This document shows, one piece after another, positions 8,567 through 17,164 of a stretch of 64,000 bases of DNA (position 1 is its first letter; the number at the start of each line of letters is the position of its first letter). This DNA is from Clostridium sp. C2-6-12 (GTDB taxonomy: Bacteria > Bacillota > Clostridia > Clostridiales > Clostridiaceae). The DNA is taken from the NCBI RefSeq assembly GCF_009928485.1, contig NZ_JAABNP010000020.1, positions 1 to 64,000 of the forward strand. The letters run 5' to 3'. The translations under genes and the position numbers were made by a program. The notes under the pieces were generated by a model. It was not told where the DNA came from. It did not search any database and was given only the letters and a program-made list of their open reading frames with translations.

Positions 8567-9823
8567 TTATTCAGTTTTAGTTTCATAAGCTTCCTCGCAT
8601 GCTTTTAACAAAAATATGCCCGTAACTAATATTGAAGCAATATTTACAAAAGTAAGAAGATCATAATATTTAATTAAATCTATTAATATTCCATATATCA
8701 ATGAACCTATAGGTACGGCCCCTTGAGAAAACATTCCAAGTATTGAGAAAAATCTAGACCTCATTTGATCTGGAACCAAATTTTGAAGATTGGTTGCAAT
8801 TGGAGTATTTACAAATGCATTTGAAAATCCCATTACAAGACAACACATAAGCATTGATATAAATAAAATTGCCGTAGCCCCGCCAAAAATTTTTACTATT
8901 TGAGGGAAAAACAAAGCTGAAAACACAACTAATATAATAGTTTCAACAATAAGACCAGTCTTCATAAGTTTCTTTAAGCCTAATTTTTTTAAATATGCAG
9001 AAATACCAATATTACCAAACAATATTCCTATTGTAAAAAATCCTATTAGATACCCATATTTATCTGAACTAAAACCTAATTCTTTTCTTAATGCATATGG
9101 GATTAATATATCTAGCATAGGCACTAATAAAAAATTCAAAACCATAGAAAAAGTAAATAATTGCATTAATCCTCTTTTACTTTTTATATACTTTAAAGTT
9201 TCAAAGTTTTCACTAAATATAACCTTCATATCTATTTGCTTATCAGTTTCTATTTTCTTATTATAAATAATAAACATTGAAAATACAGCTGATATTATAA
9301 AAGAAAAACCATTTATAAAAAATACAGTTTTGATTCCAAACACTCCATAGATTATTCCTCCTAGTGCTGGTCCTAAAATTGCAGAAGCTGCATCTAATGC
9401 TCCTTTAGTAGAATTTGCTTCTATAAGTTTATCCTTAGTTATAAGTTCTGGCATCAATGCACTTGAAGATGCATTAAACAAACTATCCATTATAGATATA
9501 AATACTTGAACTATAAATAAATAGTAAATATTGAAATTTCCTATCATTGCAAGTATTCCTAAAAGAGAAAGCAATACGCCTCTTCCAATATCTGTAGTTA
9601 TCATTATGCTCTTTCTGTTTTTTCTATCCCCTAGAATTCCTGAAAAAGGAGCTGTTAAAAGTGCAGGAGCAAGAGTTAATATTGAAAAAAGTCCCATCAA
9701 AGTCCCAGACCCTGTAACATCCAATATATATAACGGAAGTGCTATAGCTTGAATTCCACTCCCAATTAAAGATACAAACCTACCTCCTATAAACATTAAA
9801 AAATTTCTATTATTTCTATCCAT
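8567..9823 (-). CDS. MFS transporter (MFS_3, macrolide-efflux-like)
   Basis: A 418-residue permease with 12 likely helices. The opening (NFLMFIGGRFVSLIGSGIQAIALPLYILD) and the motif-A loop GILGDRKNRKSIM between helices 2 and 3 are typical of the drug-efflux/enterobactin-exporter-like MFS_3 group. PVASN-type patterns and DALFNASSSALMPELI (about residues 112-128) agree with that branch. Export of a small toxic compound is the family expectation; the substrate is unknown. It is a single gene with GGAGGAG before the start, convergent with the MocR-type gene. Confidence 0.8.
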   Translation of the reverse strand: MDRNNRNFLMFIGGRFVSLIGSGIQAIALPLYILDVTGSGTLMGLFSILTLAPALLTAPFSGILGDRKNRKSIMITTDIGRGVLLSLLGILAMIGNFNIYYLFIVQVFISIMDSLFNASSSALMPELITKDKLIEANSTKGALDAASAILGPALGGIIYGVFGIKTVFFINGFSFIISAVFSMFIIYNKKIETDKQIDMKVIFSENFETLKYIKSKRGLMQLFTFSMVLNFLLVPMLDILIPYALRKELGFSSDKYGYLIGFFTIGILFGNIGISAYLKKLGLKKLMKTGLIVETIILVVFSALFFPQIVKIFGGATAILFISMLMCCLVMGFSNAFVNTPIATNLQNLVPDQMRSRFFSILGMFSQGAVPIGSLIYGILIDLIKYYDLLTFVNIASILVTGIFLLKACEEAYETKTE

Positions 9824-10015
9824 TTAAAATTTACTCCTCCCAAATTAATCTTATTTCTTTATTTATCTTTTGATTAAATTGGAGTTATTAAAAGTTATTA
9901 ACTTTCAATCCAACTACTACATTTAAACACTATTTGTTTTATTTTACATATAAATAGTAACAAAATTCACTACATCACAATTAATCTTTGGTATATTTAT
10001 TAAGCATTTATATAA

Positions 10016-11188
10016 TTAATTTATATTTACTTTACCACCCGCATCAATATCTCCACTTACACTTTTGCAATTTACACTATTTCCACATTTCACATAACCA
10101 TCTATATTTCCACAAGTAACAGAATTCCCTGCATCAACATTTCCACTAATATCTTTACAATGAACAGAATGTCCTGCACCTACATTTCCACTCACATCAT
10201 AACATTCAATTGAGCCACCTGCAGCGGCATCATTTGAAACATTTCCACATTTCAAATTCCCATAACATTCAACATCAACAGCCTCTCCATCATATTCAAC
10301 ATTTAAATTGTATCTACCAGCTTCACCTTTTTTAAGTAGCTTTCTTCCTATAAATGCTACAATTCTTAACTTTCCATCATCTGCCCATCCAATGCTTGGA
10401 ACATCAGCTTCATTTTCATATTTTTTTCCTCCATTTGAAGAACTTGAGATCATTTCTTCTGCTTCCTCAACATTTATTTTTCCACTCTTATATAATTCAA
10501 GTATTTTTATTATACTAGCATTTGCCATACTATCAGCTCCTTCAATTAGATTATTAGGCATATTTACTATTTTACAAGTATCATCAATAATAACTTTTCC
10601 CGAACATTCTAAATTTTCAATAATACAATCATTAGATAATGTCACATTTTGTGCCTTAACTACTTTTGCTTTTAGCCCACTTGCTTCTAAATCAGTACAT
10701 TCAATCACATCAACTAAGGAGTGACTTAAAGATACTCTACGTCCCAAGTACATATTTGTAAGCATTAAAAATTTTGTTGGAATTTTTGAATTTTCTAGCC
10801 CGCCATTTTTATTTATTATAGTTATTTTATCCCCATACATCCTTGAAATTGAACAAACTCCATCTATATATATTTCATCAGCGGATACTTCTCTATTACA
10901 GGTAATAACTCCATCACAAGTTATATTATCTGCTTCCAATTTAGCTCTTCTTATCTTTAAGACACCGCTTACTCTCGCCTTTTTTGCTTTAATATTTTTA
11001 AAAACCCTTCCTAGCCCATCACACACAAATTCATTTGCATCAATTTCTCCATTACTTTTAAACATTCCTCCAACTGTAACTTTTTCTGCTATTATGCTTC
11101 CCTTTAATTTTCCCATGCCTTCAATAGAAACTTCTTTATACTCTCCACCATGTATACTTCCCATTCCACTAACTTTTGCATCCTGCAA
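10016..11188 (-). CDS. Bactofilin-like polymer-forming protein (YhbF/BacF-like)
   Basis: The N-terminal about 200 residues are a right-handed beta-helix-type repeat (MGSIHGGEYKEVSIEGMGKL, then evenly spaced glycines), as in bactofilins. Residues about 225-255 are a short SHOCT-like helix pair (ILELYKSGKINVEEAEEMI). The C-terminal about 90 residues are tandem repeats of about 16 residues with C-x-x-I/V-S/D-G and A-G-x-S/N-V, rich in cysteine. The start appears to be TTG with GGGAG eight bases before it. In B. subtilis the yhbE/yhbF bactofilins are linked to motility. It is the third gene of the operon. Confidence 0.78.
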   Translation of the reverse strand: MQDAKVSGMGSIHGGEYKEVSIEGMGKLKGSIIAEKVTVGGMFKSNGEIDANEFVCDGLGRVFKNIKAKKARVSGVLKIRRAKLEADNITCDGVITCNREVSADEIYIDGVCSISRMYGDKITIINKNGGLENSKIPTKFLMLTNMYLGRRVSLSHSLVDVIECTDLEASGLKAKVVKAQNVTLSNDCIIENLECSGKVIIDDTCKIVNMPNNLIEGADSMANASIIKILELYKSGKINVEEAEEMISSSSNGGKKYENEADVPSIGWADDGKLRIVAFIGRKLLKKGEAGRYNLNVEYDGEAVDVECYGNLKCGNVSNDAAAGGSIECYDVSGNVGAGHSVHCKDISGNVDAGNSVTCGNIDGYVKCGNSVNCKSVSGDIDAGGKVNIN

Positions 11189-11213
11189 TTATCTCACTCC
11201 CTAAAACATAAAT

Positions 11214-12074
11214 TTATAATTTAATAATTTCATTTACTACAGCTTTTTCAGATATTTTTATGCTGTTTTTATATTCAACTTTATCAATAATACACAAATC
11301 TCCAATCTCCACGTCTATACCGCTTATATAATCAGCTTTAACATATTCAATCAGAATCTTATCGCCTTCAATTTCTGTAACGGTCATAATAGAATTATTG
11401 TTTTTATTTCCATTCTTATAAGTTTTAAGAGGCATTGTTTTAGGTATACTTTCAAATTCCTTATCACTTTTAAAATTATTATTTATGATAATTTCACTTC
11501 CAAATAAACTTTCTATATTTATCTTTTTGCTAGGTTTTATATAGATAAATTCAGCATTTACACCTTCTAATTGTATTTCATTAAAACTATAAAATCTTTC
11601 ACATTCTAATATCCCAGCATATTGTAGTAATGTAGCCGAAATAATATTTTTAAATTCAAATTCACAATTCATATTAAATGGATATAAATTTTCATAGGTT
11701 TTAGCTTTGAAATAGCCTTTGTAAGCTACGATATTATTGCTTATTGTCACAGGTCCTTTTATTGAATTTCTAAGAACATCACATTCTAAAAACTCTGCAT
11801 TTAATATTCCAGTAACTGCAACTGTTAACGCCTTGCTATGCCCTTTTATTTGGACATTTCCCAAAATTCGTACATCTCCAAAATCACTATTAATAACTTC
11901 TACATTTCCAGCTACATTAAGCTTCCCAACATAAGATTCCTTAAGATTAACTTCACCTGCTGAGTTCAGTTTTTTTACATTAGCTTCATTTATATCTAAA
12001 TTTCCTGCTGCATATACTCTATCCACTTCTCCACTTATAGTCCTATTTCCTAATGCCCATATATTTTTCTTCAT
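11214..12074 (-). CDS. Bactofilin-like polymer-forming protein (YhbE/BacE-like)
   Basis: A 286-residue protein whose N-terminal half repeats a pattern of short beta-strands with regularly placed glycine and asparagine (SGEVDRVYAAGNLDINEANVKKLNSAG...), the signature of a bactofilin-type beta-helix. The C-terminal about 80 residues differ (MTVTEIEGDKILIEYVKADYI) and may form a separate beta-domain. No signal peptide or membrane span is seen, so it is cytoplasmic. It lies between the regulator gene (15 bases) and the larger bactofilin (25 bases), matching the yhbD-yhbE-yhbF order in Bacillus. Confidence 0.75.
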   Translation of the reverse strand: MKKNIWALGNRTISGEVDRVYAAGNLDINEANVKKLNSAGEVNLKESYVGKLNVAGNVEVINSDFGDVRILGNVQIKGHSKALTVAVTGILNAEFLECDVLRNSIKGPVTISNNIVAYKGYFKAKTYENLYPFNMNCEFEFKNIISATLLQYAGILECERFYSFNEIQLEGVNAEFIYIKPSKKINIESLFGSEIIINNNFKSDKEFESIPKTMPLKTYKNGNKNNNSIMTVTEIEGDKILIEYVKADYISGIDVEIGDLCIIDKVEYKNSIKISEKAVVNEIIKL

Positions 12075-12089
12075 AAATTAATTCGCCCC

Positions 12090-12770
12090 TTAATAAGAAA
12101 ATTGCATATTTCCGTCTTCTTCCTCTTCACTATCAGTATCAAATTTAAAATTAAAACTCTTCCTATATTTCAATTTCATATTGCTACTAATATCATCCAA
12201 CCTAAATTGCTTTATAATATTTAATCTACTGTCTAAAAATACCTGACTCTCTTCTTGATATATGGTTGCATAATAATCTTCAGCTTTATCAAATAGTACA
12301 AATATAAATCCCGTTGATTTTATATTTGAGCAATATCCCTTTATACCTGAAACCAATTCAATAACTGCACCTATTGATATATCCTTATCCTTTTTCAATT
12401 CAGAAATTGCAATCATTATAAGTACTTCAATGTAAGAAAAATTATTTTTTTCAAATCCTTTAATAAAAGCTGGAATTAATCCCTTGTTTATTTCTTCAAT
12501 AATATTTAAGTCATCTGTAGTAAAATTTCTTTCTGAAACTTCTGGCGAAAGAATTTTAGCAAGTTCTTCAAGAGAATATTTATCTTTAAGTTCTTGTATT
12601 GCTCTAATTCTATTTAAAATTTTATTCTTTGGAAAAAAGGTTTCCTGCCCTGTGAAAGATGGTTGTTTAATAAACCACTCTTCTGGAATTAATCCTTCTC
12701 TTTTCCATCTATAAAGCTGACCATAAGAAATTTTAGTTTCATTTAATAAATCCTTTTTAGATATTAGCAT
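12090..12770 (-). CDS. YhbD-like (DUF4004) MerR-type DNA-binding protein
   Basis: The N-terminus is a MerR-like helix-turn-helix with wing: SKKDLLNETKISYGQLYRWKREGLIPEEWF, about residues 4-33. KNKILNRIRAIQELKDKYSLEELAKIL follows as a dimerisation-type helix. The remainder (to residue 226) is alpha/beta with an acidic C-terminal tail and no recognised ligand domain. In Bacillus the homologue is the first gene of the bactofilin operon. AGGAGG precedes the start, and repeated AACATTGTT/AACAATGTT elements cover the promoter, so autoregulation is likely. Confidence 0.8.
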   Translation of the reverse strand: MLISKKDLLNETKISYGQLYRWKREGLIPEEWFIKQPSFTGQETFFPKNKILNRIRAIQELKDKYSLEELAKILSPEVSERNFTTDDLNIIEEINKGLIPAFIKGFEKNNFSYIEVLIMIAISELKKDKDISIGAVIELVSGIKGYCSNIKSTGFIFVLFDKAEDYYATIYQEESQVFLDSRLNIIKQFRLDDISSNMKLKYRKSFNFKFDTDSEEEEDGNMQFSY

Positions 12771-12782
12771 GATCTACCTCCT

Positions 12783-12835
12783 GTGTAACATTGTTTTATT
12801 ATATACAGTGTAACAATGTTTTGTTTCGTTGTCAA
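12783..12835 (-). promoter_or_regulatory. Operator-covered promoter of the bactofilin operon
   Basis: On the minus strand TATAAT (-10) lies about 30 bases upstream of the start. A TTGACA is present but 25 bases away, too far for normal use. GTGTAACA on the plus strand occurs twice, 26 bases apart (12783 and 12809), and AACATTGTT/AACAATGTT make a perfect 9-bp inverted repeat around the -10. The odd -35 spacing fits activator-dependent, MerR-like control; this is inference. Confidence 0.5.
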
Positions 12836-12889
12836 ATTATTCTATTGGAGTAAATAAATATTTTATTGCCTGTAATCTTTTAAAATAAA

Positions 12890-12940
12890 TAGAAAAGCAT
12901 CAATAAACTGAATAAAATCCACTCAATTTATGATGCTTCA
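12890..12940 (-). terminator. Intrinsic terminator of the exported-protein operon
   Basis: On the minus strand AAGCATCATAAATTGA pairs with TCAGTTTATTGATGCTT and is followed by TTCTATTT. It lies just after the stop of the 137-residue gene. Confidence 0.75.
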
Positions 12941-12957
12941 TCACATATTAATAATCT

Positions 12958-13371
12958 TTATATAAAATATTCTATCACAGCATGACCACTACTATTAGGT
13001 TTATTGGAATGTATACTTACTGTGATTGTAGTTTCGTGCCAAAAGCTTGTGTTAATAGTACATGAAACCTCTTGGTTTGTTTTTACATTTTCCCATTGAC
13101 CTCCGCCTCCATCAGAGGAAACTATTTTAACACAAAAGTTGCCATCCTCTGGAGTTGTAATTCTACCAAAAAGATTTACGATTTTTCCAAAACCATGTTT
13201 ACTTCCTGTAAAACTATAATCTCCATTATTATCAAAAATAAAATCAAACACAAATGAATTTTTATTATCTCTACCATTTGAAGACATAGCAACTATACTT
13301 TCATTGGTTAAATTTCCACTTTCAAAAGTATTATTTAAATCCTTAAATATTTTTTCAAATACTATCTTCAT
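12958..13371 (-). CDS. Unknown 137-aa beta-rich protein
   Basis: I do not recognise this protein. It has no signal peptide or membrane span. It is predicted to be mostly beta-strand with glycine-rich turns (SSDGGGGQWENV), several aromatic strand residues and a C-terminal SSGHAVIEYFI, so a small beta-sandwich of lectin or aegerolysin-like size is possible but unproven. A GGAG ribosome site precedes the ATG. It is the last gene on the strand after four genes for exported proteins and is followed by a terminator, so it may be cotranscribed with them. Confidence 0.55.
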   Translation of the reverse strand: MKIVFEKIFKDLNNTFESGNLTNESIVAMSSNGRDNKNSFVFDFIFDNNGDYSFTGSKHGFGKIVNLFGRITTPEDGNFCVKIVSSDGGGGQWENVKTNQEVSCTINTSFWHETTITVSIHSNKPNSSGHAVIEYFI

Positions 13372-13447
13372 TAAATCAAACTCCTATATTTTTATCAGTT
13401 ATTTATATGTAATAGGAATTGAATTTAGAATTTCTAAATTTAAATTA

Positions 13448-14692
13448 TTATTCTAATTGGAAAAGATATTTGTCATCTGTTAAGTAAGTGGTTTCAACTT
13501 CTTCATCACTCTTAATATTGGTTTTGCAATCAACCACTGATGTAATAAACTTATTATGATTAGGACTGAAAACATATTCTCTAGGCTGTCTACGCTCTGC
13601 TGCTTCCTCGTTGTTCTTAAATAATTTATCAGTCACAATAAATTTATTTCCCTGCATCTTACCATACATGGCTATGTTTTTTCCTCTATCATCTCCGTCT
13701 CCAAAATAAGTATAACAAACAAACTCATTTTTAAAATCAATCCAATTTATAGATAAATTTTTTCCTTCATAATTTTCTTCATACCTGGAAACTACTTTCT
13801 TATCAAAATCCACTTTATATAATCTAAATTTATCATGACGTGTACCATTTTCTTCTGTGCAATAAACAAACAATGTTCCATCTTCAAACACATTTTGAAT
13901 TCTTGGCATACTTAAATCCATGGAGCTTTTTTCTCCAGTTTCTAAATTTAATTTTATTAGTTTAGCAAATTCTCCTATATAAATATTTTTCCCTGTTAAA
14001 TCGAACTTACTATCAATTCCACGCTTAGAATAACTTTCATTTAAAGTATATTTTTTATGGTCATTATAATTTAATATTGTATATTCAGCTTTATCCGCTA
14101 ATCCATACTTATTATAGTTTTCTAATTTGCTCACATAAGAAATATAGCCCTGTTTAATCAACTGAACATTATAATCCCATAAATCCTGCTTCTCTTTTGC
14201 TTTTTTACTTCCTGGAAGTCCATTTACAAATTCTTTATCAAGATCTAAAACCTCTTCAAGCTTTCTTTCTTTAGAGTCAAATACAAATGCCTGCTTTTTA
14301 TTCCCAACTAGTATTAATCCATCAGTTCTATTATATGGGAAATCATATAACCTTGTTATATTGCTGTCATTCAATATTTCAGTACTTTCATCACTTTCTA
14401 TATTGTAACTATATAAAATTAGATTTTCACCACGAAGTTTTGAGTCTTCTCTATCAATCACTAAAATATTTTCCTCATCTATCCAAAATAATACTCTTTT
14501 ATTTTCAAGCCCACTTAATTTCTTTTTTAAAACAGGTGTATTTTTAGGTTTATTATCTTCTACCTTAAGCAAAACCTCTTTTTTCACATCTTCTGATACC
14601 CTTATTTCATTAGTTTTAGAACATCCACTAACCAAAGATGCAGACAAAGCAAATACTAGAAATAAAAGACTAGTCTTAGCTATATTTCTCAC
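13448..14692 (-). CDS. Lipoprotein with beta-propeller-like domain
   Basis: Signal peptide with lipobox VSGC (Cys24), so the protein is anchored outside the membrane. The rest (to residue 414) is a series of four-stranded units with WIDEENILVIDRED, DSKERKLEEVLDLD, FEDGTLFVYCTEENGTR and FSPNHNKFITSVVD, the spacing of a TolB/WD40-like propeller. No catalytic motif is seen. It resembles the secreted propeller two genes upstream in style. Gaps of 75-76 bases separate it from its neighbours in the same-strand run behind the two-component system. Confidence 0.65.
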   Translation of the reverse strand: MRNIAKTSLLFLVFALSASLVSGCSKTNEIRVSEDVKKEVLLKVEDNKPKNTPVLKKKLSGLENKRVLFWIDEENILVIDREDSKLRGENLILYSYNIESDESTEILNDSNITRLYDFPYNRTDGLILVGNKKQAFVFDSKERKLEEVLDLDKEFVNGLPGSKKAKEKQDLWDYNVQLIKQGYISYVSKLENYNKYGLADKAEYTILNYNDHKKYTLNESYSKRGIDSKFDLTGKNIYIGEFAKLIKLNLETGEKSSMDLSMPRIQNVFEDGTLFVYCTEENGTRHDKFRLYKVDFDKKVVSRYEENYEGKNLSINWIDFKNEFVCYTYFGDGDDRGKNIAMYGKMQGNKFIVTDKLFKNNEEAAERRQPREYVFSPNHNKFITSVVDCKTNIKSDEEVETTYLTDDKYLFQLE

Positions 14693-14767
14693 TATACCTC
14701 CCCTAAATATAAATAACAGGCAAATATATTACTATTTAGTCTGTTATTTTATTTAATTCTTTCTTAA

Positions 14768-16042
14768 TTATTCTATAGGATTAGAATTAACAAATCCTTT
14801 AACAATTTCATCAGTATTTTGAGTATTTCCAAAGAATGAAACCGAATAATATCTATCTTCTTCATTCCAAATATAGTGCATAGACGAACCTTCTCCTTCT
14901 TCTATTGGTTTTACTTCATATTTAAAAACTTCTTTATTATTAATATTTAATTTATCAGCTTTAAGTTGCATAATTTGATTAGTTTTCCAGTTTTTAATGC
15001 TTCTATATCCATTAGTTTTTATTTCATTATATTCTTTAGCATTTTTTCCTTCTGAAAAAGTTATTGAACCATTTTTGTTTGAATAAAAATTATTAAGCTC
15101 GTAATTAATCTTATTATTTTTAATATCAGAATCATAAGAAATTCCAACTCCTGAATCATTTATACTTATATCTTCATTAATCTTTAAAGGAAGCTTTGGA
15201 TTAAATCCAAGAAGATTTTTCGCCTTTTCTAAATCTTCTTTATCGTAAATATCCATAACACCTATTTCTGTTGAAACTTCACGCTTTATAGGTGAATAAT
15301 CAACATTTTTAGCTTCTTCTGGATATTTTATAGATTCTGCTATTTTCTTTATAATATCTTCAGAAAGATTCAAACTATTTTTGCTAGTTTTATCTCCCTT
15401 CTTAATTATTGAATTATATTTTATACTATAAGATAATCCTTCATTATCCCATACAAAATACTTATATGTCTCCGTATATCCCTCTGTTGTAACACCATTT
15501 TCAAGTTTTTCAGATGGCGCTGTAATTGATAAAGTTACGCTCTTTCCATTAATTTCTCCTAATTTCATAGCTTCTTCTTTAGCTTCTATTTTAGGCTTTT
15601 CAGTAAACTTCATTTTATCACTTTCCATATTTTTTAAGGCTGCTACATGTTCTGTTTTAGATACTTGAAATGTAATATCAAATGGCAATTGATTTTGCCC
15701 CTCAAAATATATTTGTACTATGTTATCTTTGTCCACAACTCTTCTAACCTGAATTGCTCCTAATTTGTTTCCTTCAGGAAGAAAATTTGGTACTTTGAAT
15801 TTAAAACCTGCTGCCTGTTCAGCTTTATTTATATCATCATATGCTTTTAAAGGTGCCTCAATAATAAACTTATGTTCTCCATTTACAATTGAACTGCTAC
15901 TGACAGCTGTTAAAGCAATACTATTTGTATCTGCTGCTTTTACAAGAGAACAATTTGCTGCTGTTATAGCTGCAATTACCATACAGCTTAATATAGCTTT
16001 TTTAGAAATTTTACTTGAATTTTGTTTGAATTTTTTTATCAT
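14768..16042 (-). CDS. Secreted DUF4367-type protein
   Basis: A basic N-terminus and hydrophobic stretch ending near residue 36 (LVKAADTN) make a signal peptide. Residues about 45-240 start with the DUF4367 signature INKAEQAAGFKFKVPNFLPEG and carry the usual beta-strand repeat. Residues about 255-420 begin with EDLEKAKNLLGFNPKLPL, a diverged second copy, so the protein is a tandem duplication. The family is common in clostridial exported and anti-sigma-linked proteins; its function is not defined. It is a member of the putative five-gene run of mainly exported products downstream of the two-component genes. Confidence 0.7.
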   Translation of the reverse strand: MIKKFKQNSSKISKKAILSCMVIAAITAANCSLVKAADTNSIALTAVSSSSIVNGEHKFIIEAPLKAYDDINKAEQAAGFKFKVPNFLPEGNKLGAIQVRRVVDKDNIVQIYFEGQNQLPFDITFQVSKTEHVAALKNMESDKMKFTEKPKIEAKEEAMKLGEINGKSVTLSITAPSEKLENGVTTEGYTETYKYFVWDNEGLSYSIKYNSIIKKGDKTSKNSLNLSEDIIKKIAESIKYPEEAKNVDYSPIKREVSTEIGVMDIYDKEDLEKAKNLLGFNPKLPLKINEDISINDSGVGISYDSDIKNNKINYELNNFYSNKNGSITFSEGKNAKEYNEIKTNGYRSIKNWKTNQIMQLKADKLNINNKEVFKYEVKPIEEGEGSSMHYIWNEEDRYYSVSFFGNTQNTDEIVKGFVNSNPIE

Positions 16043-16108
16043 TTTAATTTCCCCTCACATATATATTTATTTTGAAATAACCTTAATATGGTTTTCATCA
16101 AATCACTG

Positions 16109-17143
16109 TTACATCACTTCCTTGCTTTTATAATTCTCATATTTTAATTTTCCATCATTATCAACAGTTGCTATGAATCCATCTTTAATTTGAATAAGTT
16201 TCCCACCATATTTAACTTCATCGCCATCAGTTAAATTCTTAACTACTCCTTCAATACTTTTATTAATTAATATTTTACTTTCATTGTTAAAATATAAATC
16301 ACTTCTAGCTATCTCTGATTCTAAATTCATCTTTTTCCAACTAGATGTATTTTCACTAATCTTGCCATAAACTATACTTGATATTTTATCTCCATTAAGT
16401 TCACCCATATATATTACATCATTCCTATCAATACTCAGAAGTGATAATTTCTTATTCGTGTTAAATGTTAATTGCTTATTAGGACTTGTAATAAAAAATT
16501 TATTAGTTGCCTTATCTTCATAAATTAGTCTATCTTCATGTGGTATTACTTGCATATTGCCTAAAACTTTAGCATTAATATCAACTTTCGTTAACTTTTC
16601 ATTTCTATCTACCCTATAAACTATATTTCTTGAACCACCTTTACTAATATCTATATAATATACATTTGTAAGAACTGATGTAGATATATTTTCCACTTTC
16701 ATGTTTTTTTCATACTTGCATATTTCTTTTACAAAAGTTTTAGAAGTATTTGCTGCGTTACATGTTATAAGTTGAATTTTTTCTACTCCATCTTTTCTCA
16801 CTTTTTCTACTATTGTAAGAATATCTCTTCTATCTAGCCATTTATAACACATAATCTCTTCATTTTCTTCCATTTCAATTTCACTTACCTTGCCTGTTTT
16901 AATATTTTCAATATATACATTTTTATCCTTAATATATGTCAAATATTTTCCTTCATATGATAGCTCAATTTTATCAGCCTCACTAGGAACGCTACCCTTA
17001 ATATCTTTTGTAAAATCTTGATCTATCTTTAATTTTTCACTTTTAAATTTTGATGAATTAGCAAAAACAAAATTATCTAATATATATAAACCACTTATCT
17101 GTAATAATAATGATAATGCTACACAAACAATTAATTTTTTCAT
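16109..17143 (-). CDS. Secreted/membrane-anchored beta-propeller-like protein
   Basis: One N-terminal hydrophobic segment (about residues 3-28, ending VFANSSKF) acts as signal peptide or anchor. Residues about 55-340 form repeated beta units (LSYEGKYLTYIKDKNVYIENIKTGKVSEIE, then YKWLDRRDILTIVEKV), the pattern of a WD40/TolB-like propeller. No enzyme motif is visible. It lies 21 bases after the NAGPA-type gene, so the two are tightly coupled. It may share an ancestor with the lipoprotein at 13448-14692, but identity is too low to be sure by eye. Confidence 0.65.
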   Translation of the reverse strand: MKKLIVCVALSLLLQISGLYILDNFVFANSSKFKSEKLKIDQDFTKDIKGSVPSEADKIELSYEGKYLTYIKDKNVYIENIKTGKVSEIEMEENEEIMCYKWLDRRDILTIVEKVRKDGVEKIQLITCNAANTSKTFVKEICKYEKNMKVENISTSVLTNVYYIDISKGGSRNIVYRVDRNEKLTKVDINAKVLGNMQVIPHEDRLIYEDKATNKFFITSPNKQLTFNTNKKLSLLSIDRNDVIYMGELNGDKISSIVYGKISENTSSWKKMNLESEIARSDLYFNNESKILINKSIEGVVKNLTDGDEVKYGGKLIQIKDGFIATVDNDGKLKYENYKSKEVM

Positions 17144-17164
17144 ATTGTTATAACTCTCCTAAAT

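Noticed and set aside
10308..10724. 138-codon plus-strand frame
   Set aside because: Fully antisense to the bactofilin-like gene, with atypical residue content and no ribosome site.
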